Below are positions 12,422 through 23,100 of a DNA stretch of 64,000 nucleotides, piece after piece. The position numbers and the translations under genes were made by a program. The notes under the pieces were generated by a model, which saw only the letters and a program-made list of their open reading frames with translations, did not search any database and was not told the DNA's origin. Source of the DNA: Sphaerolaimus hirsutus (taxonomy: Eukaryota > Nematoda > Chromadorea > Monhysterida > Sphaerolaimidae); contig OZ038455.1 in assembly GCA_964036195.1 (NCBI GenBank), forward strand, positions 8,139,855 through 8,203,854, given 5' to 3'. Within the stretch, counting starts at the first letter, position 1; every line of letters begins with the position of its first letter.

Positions 12422-12491
12422 CCAGAAGGGTTGACCCGTCTCTACTCCGAAGGACGTAGGCTTCTGGAGCTATCGGGGCCCTCCCTTCCGG
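12422..12491 (-). other. Dispersed hairpin 2 (3' LTR)
   Basis: CTCCGAAG pairs with CTTC-T-GGAG (one bulged T) around loop GACGTAGG. Outer arms CCAGAAGGG and CCCTTCCGG pair 8 of 9. The ACTTT bulge is absent here. Confidence 0.75.
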
Positions 12492-13035
12492 TGGCCACTC
12501 CCACCAAGAACTCTGAGCGGCCGAAGTCTGTCGCTCCGCGGACGTTCCCGGCGGCCACGCTGTCGACGCTCGCTGGGACTGGGTAGGGGGTGACTTTACA
12601 AGTTTTGGGTGATAAACTGTCGCCAAACTACGGCGGCAGCGCTTACCCCCCTTCGAAATACGTCTGGTGCCATTTTCGGGAAGTTGGCACTCGGCCAAAG
12701 GTGGCCGATTCAACGCTCTACAAAAATGCCCAAAACCACCCAAAATCCCCCTCTCCCGGGCTCCGGCGGTCGGCGGTCGTTGAATGGCGGCGGCGCGGCG
12801 CTGTCGCGGCCGTCGAAGTCGTTTGCCGGCGCTCGTTCGGTCGCCACACCCGAGGAACACAGTTTTCGCTCGGCGCTGCTTTTCTTTTTAGTAAAAGCGC
12901 CGTAAGTTTCACAAAATTTAGGTTTCATTCCCGGGGATGTCGAATGACGTCACCCGGCCTTTTCACGACTAGAAGCGGCTAATTAAGCCGTTTTGCCAAT
13001 TAAGACCGGCGGCATAGCGCCATCGATTTACCGTT

Positions 13036-13112
13036 CTATGGTAATTCGCGCTTAATCACCGTCCCAGAGGCGTAGGTCTGGCACTTTGGTGATCTGGCGC
13101 CAATTACCATAG
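13036..13112 (-). other. Dispersed hairpin 3 (3' LTR)
   Basis: CCAGA, loop GGCGTAGG, TCTGG. Outer pairing is long: CTATGGTAATT with AATTACCATAG (11 of 11), GCGC with GCGC, and ATCACC with GGTGAT. Confidence 0.85.
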
Positions 13113-13260
13113 TTGGCGTCCGTTGCGCCGTAAGTTTCCTATAAGTTAGGTTCACATATGGCAACGTCGTAATGACGTCACTTGGCCCAAAAAGGGTCAA
13201 TATGGCGTCCCCGGCGACTAAAGCGCCATACTTAGGGTTTAGTAAGCGTTAATTGACGCT

Positions 13261-13303
13261 GGGTCACCGTCCCAGAGACGTAGGTCTGGCACTTTGGTGG
13301 CCC
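13261..13303 (-). other. Dispersed hairpin 4 (3' LTR)
   Basis: CCAGA, loop GACGTAGG, TCTGG. Outer arms GGGTCACC and GGTGGCCC pair 7 of 8. Confidence 0.8.
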
Positions 13304-13324
13304 GCCGCCAGTTCTCGCATTACA

Positions 13325-13372
13325 TACTATACCGACCTTTTGAGCGCTGGCCCAGCGCGAACAGGCATTACA
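13325..13372 (-). other. 48-bp extra U3 segment between polypurine tract and 3' LTR edge
   Basis: Transcript sense begins TGTAATGCC at 13372 and ends just before TGTAATGCG at 13324. It includes a GCGCTGGGCCAGCGC palindrome (hairpin). It is absent from the outer end of the 5' LTR. Confidence 0.75.
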
Positions 13373-13390
13373 CTTCCTCCCCCCTTTTCT
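13373..13390 (-). promoter_or_regulatory. Polypurine tract
   Basis: The transcript reads AGAAAAGGGGGGAGGAAG, all purine for 18 bases, followed directly by TGTAATGC. The true LTR edge, with the same TGTAATGC, lies 48 bases further on at 13324. Confidence 0.8.
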
Positions 13391-14018
13391 AAAAGCGCAG
13401 GTTAGTCAGCGTAACAGCAGCGAAGAGGGTGTTATATACCATTTTCAAGGAACTGTCGAGGCTGATGTTGATATTTTCATGTATTTAAAGCGTTGCGGTG
13501 TATTGCAGGTAAGTGTTTAAAGTACATTACAATTGCTGCGAGATCGCAGTGGAGCCCTGGAAATTATGCAAACATGTGCACTGGGAGCACCCTAATAAAG
13601 CATCCTAACAAAATCTGGAATTATGGCAAGAAAAATTTTAAGGCCAGAATCATGAGAACCGTAAGTGAGACCGTAAGACAAGTGGAATGCCACTAAAAAT
13701 ATAAACTAAACGTGACTAAATTGAAACCACTACAAAGGCTAGAATTATTCACAACAATACAAAATACAACAATTCACAAAAGGGATCCCGGTAGAAAACA
13801 TTCAGCTAACAATTCTCAGCCTATTCGACAGCACAAAACAAGGGCATCTTAATCTTGGTGGCACAAGCGCAACTACTAATCAAATTCGCGGCTAACTTCA
13901 CAAAGCACATGGCTCAGGCGGTCTACCTCCACATAATTATCAAAAATCACCGCGTGCAACTAAGTGACTGCGCTTACTAAGAGAAAATTTCAGAAAAGCG
14001 ATATCAAAACATACACAA

Positions 14019-14075
14019 TGGGTGCTTTGGTCAGTCCCAGGGACGTAGGCTTGGCACTTTAGACCGCTGCACCCA
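14019..14075 (-). other. Dispersed hairpin 5
   Basis: CCAGG, loop GACGTAGG, CTTGG (one G-T pair). Outer arms TGGGTGC/GCACCCA and GGTC/GACC. Confidence 0.85.
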
Positions 14076-14240
14076 ATTTACACTAGAAGCTAAATTAATA
14101 CGCGTCGTGGTTCACCTGTACCATAGTAAGAAAATGATAGCGAATACAGAAATAGCTTTTAACAAATATTGTGCTGGAATTACTACGGTTGGCCTAAAGC
14201 AGAAAAATAATACTCAGCGCAGCATTGTAGCCATCGGCAT

Positions 14241-14639
14241 TTAAAATTGCAGCTTAATATCTACGAAATTGCCAGTTTGCTCCAGGGTGATGGTGATAGG
14301 AATACTATTTAGATTAATAACTCGCGTGGTCACATGCATGGGGGGCCCGACAGAAAGATGCGGGTCATAAGTGAAATCAGTTGGTGAAATCGACGACTCC
14401 CTATTCGGTAGACAGTGGGCCGGTACTTGCATTGGGGTGCCAGTGCCATGGATTTGACATTGTTGAATCGGTGCCACATGGCCAGTTATTGCCAACAGTG
14501 GCTGGTCATTTCCAAAAGCCGTGTTTCCCCACAGAAGGACAGATTCACTCAAGCTGAAAGGAATTTTGGTCAATGCATACAACTCTACACTGAACCCATG
14601 AAAATTCTCACTTTCCGCGACGGGGATCTTGCCAGTCAA
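14241..14639 (-). CDS. Possible small retrotransposon ORF or frame continuation (about 132 codons)
   Basis: Open from a TTG at 14639, directly after an in-frame TGA, to a stop at 14241. No suitable ATG opens it, so it would need a frameshift from the ORF at 14946 within their 32-base overlap, or splicing. The composition looks like a folded beta-rich protein (SVELYALTKIPFSL, LLAITGHVAP, PITITLEQTGNFVDI). No family recognised. It could be a decayed gene. Confidence 0.3.
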   Translation of the reverse strand: MTGKIPVAESENFHGFSVELYALTKIPFSLSESVLLWGNTAFGNDQPLLAITGHVAPIQQCQIHGTGTPMQVPAHCLPNRESSISPTDFTYDPHLSVGPPMHVTTRVINLNSIPITITLEQTGNFVDIKLQF

Positions 14640-14946
14640 TCACACGTTGAAGTGGCTGTGTGAGCCGCATTTCTCCAGTGGTCACACGCATGACAATTTC
14701 ATTGTCTCCTTGGTACATAAATTCATGGAAATTTATATTTGGTGAACCAGTCATGACAGACATTGTCAAGCAATGAGTGTGGCCAGCATTTTGATTTTGA
14801 TCCATGGTTAAGAAAGATAGATGCAGAAAAGTGTTCCCTGTGCAAAAATATTCCGTTAAAGTTTCAAGAAAAACATGAGAAAATTTTGGAAAAACATGAA
14901 GATTGAAGTGAAACTGAACTAAACTGTTTTCCACTAATATGGCCAT
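14608..14946 (-). CDS. Possible small retrotransposon ORF (112 aa)
   Basis: ATG at 14946, stop at 14608. Polar and beta-rich in appearance (HCLTMSVMTGSPNINFHEF, EIVMRVTTGEMRL). It overlaps the next frame by 32 bases in a different frame. I recognise no family. It lies in the hairpin-rich 3' region but between hairpins, and contains none. Confidence 0.35.
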   Translation of the reverse strand: MAILVENSLVQFHFNLHVFPKFSHVFLETLTEYFCTGNTFLHLSFLTMDQNQNAGHTHCLTMSVMTGSPNINFHEFMYQGDNEIVMRVTTGEMRLTQPLQRVIDWQDPRRGK

Positions 14947-15355
14947 TGTGTGGCTGCAAAAATTTGTTCCCAGCCATAATCAGCAAAAATTATTGGTGAT
15001 TACTTTAAATGTGGGAAGCAAAAAGTCTTTATCCAGGTGGCTGTTTAAAAGAAAGTGTTCAAGGTCACTGGAGTTTTAAAGGAAAAACTGTGTGCACAAA
15101 ATTCCATGAGTCCAGTCCCAAATAATTACACAATGACCGGGGGACCGTCCTGACATTTCTAAATACACATGTAAAGCCAGGGGTCCTCCTCAATGTGACC
15201 ACGCGGTTTTGTTAAATACAGGTAAAATACAAAAGCGGCGTAGAAAGCTAAGAATAATTATTTACAGCGGTGCTCAGTATGGTCGGGTAGAAATATTTAA
15301 AACAGCTCAGAATTACGCGGCGTGAAGAAACACAAATATTACCTTGCCTCTGGGT

Positions 15356-15412
15356 CCAGGCCATGGGGTAGTCCCAGGGACGTAGGCTTGGCACTTTAAC
15401 CCCTCAACCTGG
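15356..15412 (-). other. Dispersed hairpin 6
   Basis: CCAGG, loop GACGTAGG, CTTGG. Outer arms GGGGT/ACCCC and CCAGG/CCTGG. Confidence 0.83.
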
Positions 15413-15490
15413 CCCTCAGAGACATGACGCTAAAAATATGTGCAAAGTTGCAGTCAAAATATAAAAATTTCCTTTTATTTAAAAGAGTTA

Positions 15491-15560
15491 GGTGGGTGTG
15501 TATCGGTACCAACCCCAAGGACGTAGGCTTGGCGCTTTAGGTCCCAACCCACACACACCG
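15491..15560 (-). other. Dispersed hairpin 7
   Basis: CCAAG, loop GACGTAGG, CTTGG. Outer arms GGTGGGTGTGT and the facing ACCCACACACACC region pair at about 15 of 21 positions. Confidence 0.8.
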
Positions 15561-15790
15561 CACTCCCACAAATTACTACCCATCACACAAGAATAAAAAT
15601 GGCAACTCAAAATGGCGGAAACACGGGAAAAAGTCCCAAAAATGCAGGAGAATTGACAGAAAAATGCGCGAAATGGGGAAATACAACTTCCAATTGCAAC
15701 AAAATAATGGCATAACTGTTGAATCCTGAGGTTGCTAATTTATTTCCTTAGGTAGCTTAGGCCCGTTTTACGCACCACCACGCTACACGA

Positions 15791-15835
15791 CTGGTGACAA
15801 TCCCAAGGACGTAGGCTTGGCATTTCAGGCACCAG
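15791..15835 (-). other. Dispersed hairpin 8
   Basis: CCAAG, loop GACGTAGG, CTTGG. Outer arms CTGGTG/CACCAG. Confidence 0.82.
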
Positions 15836-15979
15836 ACCGCATTGCGAAGTGACACTGTTTCCGAAGAATAATTGATTACCATTGTTGGTTTCAAAGCATT
15901 TGGTTGAATTGCGCAATCCGGTGGGGTTAAAGGACGAAACAAATGATCGTCAATTTGAAAAGACCAGCAATGCCGCGCC

Positions 15980-16040
15980 GTGTGCCACCAGTGACAGTCC
16001 CAGGGACGTAGGCTTGGCACTTTAGCCACCGATGGCACAC
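15980..16040 (-). other. Dispersed hairpin 9
   Basis: CCAGG, loop GACGTAGG, CTTGG. Outer arms GTGTGCCA/TGGCACAC, perfect over 8. Confidence 0.85.
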
Positions 16041-16091
16041 TACACAGTAAAGCCGTCAATAAAGGTATAACATCCTGGCTTGGTAGAGAGG

Positions 16092-16174
16092 GTTTGGTGT
16101 GTGTGTGTCGATGCCAACCCCAAGGACGTAGGCTTGGCGCTTTAGGTTCCAACGCACACATACCGCGCCCGTAT
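16092..16174 (-). other. Dispersed hairpin 10
   Basis: CCAAG, loop GACGTAGG, CTTGG. GT-rich left arm faces an AC-rich right arm. It is the tandem-duplicate partner of hairpin 7. Confidence 0.78.
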
Positions 16175-16394
16175 AAATTATTACTCATCACACCAAACAT
16201 GAAAATGACAACTAAAAATTGACAAGAATAGGGGAAAAAAAAATCCCAAATGCGGAAGAAATTGCAGCAAAATACGTAAAAATGAAGGATAAAATCATAA
16301 ACGAGGCAGACGGTGTGACTATTACATCCTGAGATCATTTAGTTTATTCCCTGAGGTGGTTTAAACCCGATTTACGCACCACAACGCTACACGG

Positions 16395-16439
16395 CTGGTG
16401 ACAATCCCAAGGGCGTAGGCTTGGCATTTTAGGCACCAG
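16395..16439 (-). other. Dispersed hairpin 11
   Basis: CCAAG, loop GGCGTAGG, CTTGG. Outer arms CTGGTG/CACCAG. It is the partner of hairpin 8. Confidence 0.82.
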
Positions 16440-16584
16440 ACCGCATTGCGAGGTGACACTGTCTCAAAATTGAACAATTACAGTTGCTGGCTTCAGGTTG
16501 CTTGGTTGGATTCCGCGACCGGAGGAACTTTTAAGGGCGAAACGAGTGATTCTCAAGTTGAAAAAGACCAGCAGTACCATGCCG

Positions 16585-16645
16585 TGTGCCACCAGTGGCA
16601 GTCCCAGGGACGTAGGCTTGGCACTTTAGCCACCGACGGCACATT
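16585..16645 (-). other. Dispersed hairpin 12
   Basis: CCAGG, loop GACGTAGG, CTTGG. Outer arms TGTGCC/GGCACA. It is the partner of hairpin 9. Confidence 0.82.
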
Positions 16646-16685
16646 ACACAATAAAGCTGTCAGTAAGGGTATACTATTCGGGCGA

Positions 16686-16757
16686 CTATGCGGCTGGCCT
16701 TAGAATAATCCCAGGGACGTAGGCTTGGGACTTTAATTCACCAGTCAGCCATCATAG
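16686..16757 (-). other. Dispersed hairpin 13
   Basis: CCAGG, loop GACGTAGG, CTTGG with extra TC/GA pairs. Outer arms CTATG/CATAG and GGCTGG facing CCAGTCAGCC. Confidence 0.8.
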
Positions 16758-16862
16758 CGCACAGGCAATGCAAGAGAAAGGAGCCCTTTTGTTTCAGAAA
16801 TAAGTAGCGTTCGAAGATTGCACAACTGTGTGAGGCATTATAACAGTACCTCGTCAGTACGT

Positions 16863-16932
16863 CGCCACGCAGTGCCGGGGGCAATCCCAGAGACGTAGGT
16901 CTGGCACTTTAGACCTCAACACCGCATCGCGT
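16863..16932 (-). other. Dispersed hairpin 14
   Basis: CCAGA, loop GACGTAGG, TCTGG. Outer arms CGCCACGCAGTG and CACCGCATCGCG pair imperfectly. Confidence 0.72.
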
Positions 16933-16987
16933 CGTCATGGCAAGGATAACTGCGTGATTAAATTTCAATAATTCTAGCATCGCCATT

Positions 16988-17024
16988 GGATAATCCCAGG
17001 GACGTAAGCTTGGGACTTTAATCC
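16988..17024 (-). other. Dispersed hairpin 15
   Basis: CCAGG, loop variant GACGTAAG, CTTGG. Short outer arms GGAT/ATCC. Confidence 0.72.
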
Positions 17025-17103
17025 TCCGGCTTGATAAGGTCATACAAAAGTACATAGCCATCACACAATTGTCAAAAGTAAAATCGATCAGACATCAAGG
17101 AGT

Positions 17104-17165
17104 TGGGTCTATTTGCGCCGGGACAATCCCAAGGACGTAGGCTTGGCACTTTAGTCCCGACACCC
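17104..17165 (-). other. Dispersed hairpin 16
   Basis: CCAAG, loop GACGTAGG, CTTGG. Outer arms CGGGAC/GTCCCG and GGGT/ACCC. It lies just downstream of the NADAR ORF stop. Confidence 0.83.
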
Positions 17166-17197
17166 ACACACCGCACTCCTCTATTGTCTGGTAAGCG

Positions 17198-20100
17198 CTA
17201 CTTGGTGCGAGCCTGGCGCAGGCGGTGCATCCTGCGAGCGGCCTTGTTGGCACCTCGCGGCAGATTATGCTCGCGTTCGATTACTGCAAGCTGTGGAATG
17301 GGACGCTGGCCCAGTTCCACCTGTGCTCCACTCGCAATGGTTGGATCTTGGCCCTGGACAAATGACACGGTCATGATAGTTGGCGGGATTTCGCCGGGGT
17401 CATACCGTCGAACCGCCCTGCACCGTGCAATCCTATCCACGAGTACAGTGGGCAGCGGTTGGAGCGGTCGCGGTCGCTGGACGGCGCCTCTGCATTTCGC
17501 CAGAATGGACATCGCCAACTCGTTTAGACTCAGAACAGGCCATGGGCGCTGTACGGGTTCGCGCGCTAACTGCTCCGCCATAGTCATATGCAACCGGCCC
17601 AGCCAGTTGTCACCCCACGTCTCTACGCTCGTCCAGAGAGTCCGATCGCTCATGCCTTGCTCAATGCCCCAGAATGGGTCAAACGGGCTCGCCTCGATAA
17701 AGATCGAGTCGGGGTTGTTAGCGAGGGCGTTCCGGTAGGCAGGGCAGGTCGCCAATTTGAGTCTCAAAACAGCGTGCATGGCTGCAACGGCAAGACCGCA
17801 GTTGTGCCACTCCCGCTGTTTCAGTTTCCAGCCGGCGATTCTACCCTCCCTACGCCAAGACGTCATCTGAGACTTGCAGCGCTTAGGCTCCGAGTGTCTC
17901 AGCAGGGGCACAATTAAATCATGATCCCCGCTAAAGATCAACTGCAGCACATGATACAAGTGCTCAGATGACGGCACGTACAGATCACCCATTAGTGGGA
18001 TAGGGGCACTAAAGAAGTTTCCCAACGGACTATCTCCGGAGAAGAATAGATACGCGTGGTAGTCGCCGATCGATATCGTACCCACGCCTGCGTGCACGTC
18101 CGGTCGTCCCAGGCCGGGGCTCCCATCCAGTGCCAGCAGCCGCAGAATATACAACCGAAAGTCGAGCCACCGGCCTAAAGATGTATGCAGCACGGGTTGC
18201 AAGACAAGGTCGGAGGGTCTCTTAACAGTCGCACACACGATCTTTGCACGCAACAAAAAGGCCGTAAACTCGTCCTGAGTCTCTTCAAGCATCGCCCGCA
18301 ACTGATTCAGATCAGCTTGCTGAGGTCGATTCTGCCATCTGGCCCAGGTTCGTGGCGCCTCAGGGAAGCGCGCACGATATGCCGCCCACTGTTCGTTTGA
18401 AAGCACCAACACGCGCAGGAGTTCCCGCTGATTGCGCCAGAACGACAGCCAGTTCAAAATGCACCTGGTCAGTGTTGTGTTCACGCCACCGCTAAAATAG
18501 CGGTGTCCTATGGGCAGAACAGGCCGTACCTCCTCCAAGTCGGAGAAAACGTTGGGCGGCACAGGGACTTCCAAGGTCAAAGGCGGTTTGTCGCTGGAGT
18601 TATCAAGGAAGAAGCGCAAGGTGCGTCCCGCGTTAGAGGTATACCGAGATTCGTCCAAGCTGAGGCTCATCAGCATCTCAACATAAAGAGGGCGGAGTGG
18701 GAGGGGCACGCTTTCAATGTGTAGCCTCTCCCAACCGGGCGCGTACGTTGGCTCCGGCTGGAGCCATTCGCTCATGGGCCTCCTCAACGGGTGTCGCGGG
18801 GACCAGTCAGGGTCATAGTGTCCTCTGACCCTCGCGACGGCCACTAAGCGCGCGCGCTCAGCCGGCCCAAACGCATTTGCCAGCCAGTAATTCAACTCGG
18901 CCTCCCCTGGCACCGCAGGTGGGAGCCCTGCATTCCGCACCAACTGCAGTTGTTTAGTCTCCAAGTTGAAGAACGGCCGAACGTCTTCCCCTTGCATCGT
19001 TGCCGCATAATATCGGCGAAAGATACTAAACAACTGCGTGATGTGTCCTGGGAGCAGATCATCCCAATGCTGCGCCATGGGCAGCCAGGCCTCCCGGCGC
19101 CACACGTCAATCATGCGACTCTCAATAGGGACCTCACAGTAGAAGTAAGGGGTGCTGTTCATAATCCCCAGAACCAGCCCCGTTTCGAGCCTAATGTACG
19201 GGACATTTTGCTCGCGGAAAAACTGCCGACCCTGTTCGTGCGTGTGAAAGCTATTCACGGCCGGGTTAACCGGGGCCACTTGGACCTCACCGTCTGGCTG
19301 GATGAGTGCAGCCGGCGGTACGTAGGCGTCGCGGACTGGAATCGGTCCGAAACCGTCAAAGGGGTCGTCTCCTAGTTCCGGCACCAAATACGCTGCCGGT
19401 TCTAAGGGTTCAACCAGGCCAAATGATGACCACACCGCTGTCTTAGAAAAACCCAGCGCGTCCAGTCTTTCCTTGTCCCCTGAGTCGTCGTGACCAAGCA
19501 ATGTCCCCGCCACGGCGCGAATTCTATCGTCAATTGTGCATTCAAACACTTCCTTGGCGAGCTGGTTGCACACCGGCTGGAGAGGTACGATGCGGAGTCT
19601 ATAGGTGCCCTCGGCCCGGTTCGCTGCCTCCACTTCTTGGGACCAGTTATCCGGAACGTGGTCAGCCGAGACACCCGCATCGGACTGCTCCTCGCCGGCC
19701 GCGACCTCCATTGGGACTACAATTTCCAGCTGTCCCACTACACTAGGGGCGGCTGAGGACATCCCTTCATCTGCCGACTCGTCAGGGTTCAAAATGCGCC
19801 GGCGGGGGTCATCGGGAGCTGGCAAGGCACGAGGCTCTACCAGGCCGACATCCCACGTGCGCACGCCAGAAGCTAGCTGGGTGAAGGGGCGCTTGTGCGG
19901 GTCGAAAAAGAAATTGACCAGGCGGTTAGGCGCCGACCTATATTGCGCACCCTGGAATCCCGCGACGTCCTCCACGGGGAGTCCGTCGTCAAAACACCCG
20001 TGGAACTTGTACTTCTTGGTCAGCCAAATGTGGACGGGGTTGCCTTCAGGGGTCCCACTCGTGCGGACTTCCTCGATTGGGTCTGCAGAGGGGTCCTGAC

Positions 20101-23100
20101 CCTCGGCCCGTCGCATGAGAGAATGCTCCGCATTGTGGATGACATCAAACCGTAAGGGCTCCTGCGGCTCCGGCGGAGCAATTTGGCTCCTCACAGAGTG
20201 CAACACCTGCAGAATCTGATCGAACGAAAGCACTGGTTGTGTGCGAGCTAGCTGGTAGGGCAAGGAGGCACCAAATTGGACACGCCCCTGGGGCTCACAA
20301 GCGGGTGCCCCTAGCAACAAAGCGAAGTACTGCTCGCGCAGTTCATACGCCAGTTGTTGGCCGGAAATGATCCTATCGAGGGTCGACTTGGCCGGAATGC
20401 CAGGGGGCAGCGGGCGTTCGCTGTAGGGCTGAAAAATACGCATGTTCCGTTCGATCGCGCGGGAAGTCCACTCACGCGGACACCAGCCGCAGATGATGTG
20501 CACCGCCAGTCGGCTCGTTTCATCGTAAAAATAACAGAGTGGCGAGGCGAGCGGCGTTGCACCAATGTCCGCTGGCTGTTCCGGCCGCGCAAGGCGTGTC
20601 CCCACCAGACCGACATGCATGATCACAGCGTGGAAATAGTTTAGCGCTTCAATTTCATCCGGCTGTGCCCCTTGGACTTGCAGGTCAAACAGGGCCTTCT
20701 CAAGGGGGCACATGTCGGCGGCCAGCGTGGGCAGTAGTCTGTCAACTGGGGGCGTCGTCCACCCATAGTAAATCCCGTTCAGTTGACACACCAGCACCCA
20801 CGTCTTCCACTCGACGGTGTCCGCCTGAGGCGGCTCGCCATTATAGGCTGCGATGTCGCCATAATTCCGGCTGACACGAGCGGTGTCCTCTTCACGCAAA
20901 TTCGCCTCGTCGAGAATGTGCGTCTCGATCAAGTCGGTGCAGCGGCCGCGCGGAAAAACGCAGCGCACTTGCCCAAATTCGATGTCATGCACGAACCAAT
21001 CGTTACCCACCACCACGACTACAGCGCACTGGCAATGCAGAGCGGTCTGGGTGCCCTGGCCGTAAACACCAAAAGCATTCGGAGGCGTGCTGTTTTCTGA
21101 GTATAGCAGCACGGTCGGAATGCCATAATGTATCGCCAGAGTACTGAGCCAGCACCGGCGAGGCACCTCGGCTCTACCCGTGACGACATCCAACCACTCC
21201 ACATTTGCCATTGCACACGCCGTGGCTAACAGGCGAGCCGGGAAGTCCGCGGAAGGAGCGTGCGCTTGTCGCAGAATGTGCATGCAAGCAAGTAGCGGCG
21301 AGAGTGTGCCGGCGCACAGCGGCAGCAAATAGAACACCCCTTCTGAGGCGGCAATTGTATCCCAAGCGCCGCGGCCGTGGTTCAAAAACGACCACGACCT
21401 GCTATTCAAAGTTCGCAGGGGCGGCACTCCGTCGTGCATTCTCCCAAAGTCCGACCGCGGACTAGCCCAGGGAATGGTGGGCACTTGCCAACGCAAAAGG
21501 GGGTGGGTGCTCACATTGTGGATACTGGCCATCGGCACTGGCCCGCATGATTTGGTCCTTGCCGAGAAGTCCAGCACGGTTGCTAACGGGGTGGCGTCAT
21601 AGAGCCTACCCTCTCCTACCGCTTCGAGGCGGGCGCGAACGTCGCCATACACCGCTGCGTGGTCTATACGCGGTAACCCACGAAACTGGTGGTTCGACAG
21701 GTCCTCGTCGAATTCCAGCTCCGGCTCGTCATAGCGGTAAGGGGCGGGGCCCGGCCACAGTAAAAACGTGGCGCGCGTGTATGCGTCGGCCGGCAACAAT
21801 GGGTGCGGTTGTGGCTTATACGCAATGTCCGGGTGTTGTTGGAAGCGCGCGTAATTCATCCACTCCAGGAAGCAATGCGTGTAACTTAGGAGCGTAGGCG
21901 ATAGCGGCTCCGCTAGCTTCCACCGAAGCGCGCTCAAGGGGGCATCGGTCGACCCGAAAACACGATTCTGCTCCAAATCCAGAGCCACCACCAAGGTAGG
22001 GGGGCCACCATCAGCCGGGGTCACCGATCTGGCAATTTTCAATTCGCGCCACAAGGCGCGGATGTGCACGCTCATCATAGTTTCCATAGAAGGCTCATCG
22101 CTTCTAATCAGCATTAAAAAGAGCCAGTTGACATACTGAAAAATTTGCGGGAGGAGCACAATCAACATTTTTGGGGTCGCCCGGCTCCCCGCGGCCAAAT
22201 AGCTTGCCAACATGGAGGTCAATACACACGGCACAATTTCGCGCAAGCGCTGCAAAATACGGGTGGCCGCGCTAGAAAAACTCCAAACATCCCTTAGCTC
22301 CTGTAACCACCTGCACCACTGAGGGCCGGTCGTTGGCATTCCGCCACGCTGAGGCCAAGCCCACGTCGTCAGTGACCTATCTGTCAACAGTCGGTACAGA
22401 ACTCTCCCCAGGTACGTTACGACCAGATCCTCCAGCCAGTTCAGTTGAGGATCCGAAGGCGCCAAATTCTGATTACATTCGCAAAAAGCATTTGACGCCC
22501 GGCGCAATTGTTTGGGTGGGTACCTGTGAGAGAGTCTGTGCCCGACTACATCCAGTTGGTGTGTCGGCAAGAACCCGGTACCCCCATCATCACCAATTGA
22601 ACGAAAATGATCGACCGCCTCAATGGGGCGGGCCACCGGGGATCGGATGGAGTTCCAGCATGCAAAGATAAACAGGTCCAGAATTGTTTGCGCGCGGTAC
22701 CCTTGGGTCTCCAAGATAGCTTGGAGGTCTCTGGGGACGGGGCTCGATGCGTTGGCGAACCACGCGTCGTTCACCTGGACCTCCACGGTATCGATTGGAG
22801 TGTGTTTCGAGCCAATGGGCCACTTAAGTGTCTGTCCGGAAAATAGTTGCCAGGCGGCGGCAACGAGCACTTCCACTGAAATGTCGGTACAGTCGTCCTT
22901 ATGCTCCACGCGGAGTTCCTCGATAATCAACAACAATTTCTCTAATACTGGAATGCAGCTCAACCACTGTGTGGTGGTTGTGGTGACTCCGGTGGTGTTA
23001 CAAGGAGGGGGCGGTGTACCGGACATTCCAATCAAGGTTGCGCGCTCCGCCTCAGACGCGTATAACCGGACAGCCCGGGGGTCACCCCACGCAAACAACA

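Larger units (their letters stand above)
10026..13324 (-). repeat. 3' LTR (3,299 bp)
   Basis: Near-identical to 36339-39637. It contains a silent second copy of the polyprotein N-terminus. Upstream in transcript sense (13325-13372) are 48 extra bases that lie between the polypurine tract and this LTR edge and that are absent from the 5' LTR end. Confidence 0.95.
15486..16690 (-). repeat. Diverged tandem duplication, about 605-bp period, carrying three hairpins per unit
   Basis: Hairpins at 15491, 15791 and 15980 recur in the same order at 16092, 16395 and 16585 with offsets of 601-605. Surrounding text such as CGCTACACG and GACCGCATTGCGA also repeats, but the units have diverged while arm pairing was kept. 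Confidence 0.8.

Noticed and set aside
12405..12982. Several 64-151 codon frames on both strands in the LTR U3
   Set aside because: They overlap on both strands in a GC-rich region with no domain or consistent start context. Duplication in the other LTR is not independent evidence.
15757..16338. 193-codon minus-strand frame in the hairpin cluster
   Set aside because: It is made of translated hairpins (KAPSLRPWGW, KVPSLRPWDC) and low-information text; no protein-like conservation.
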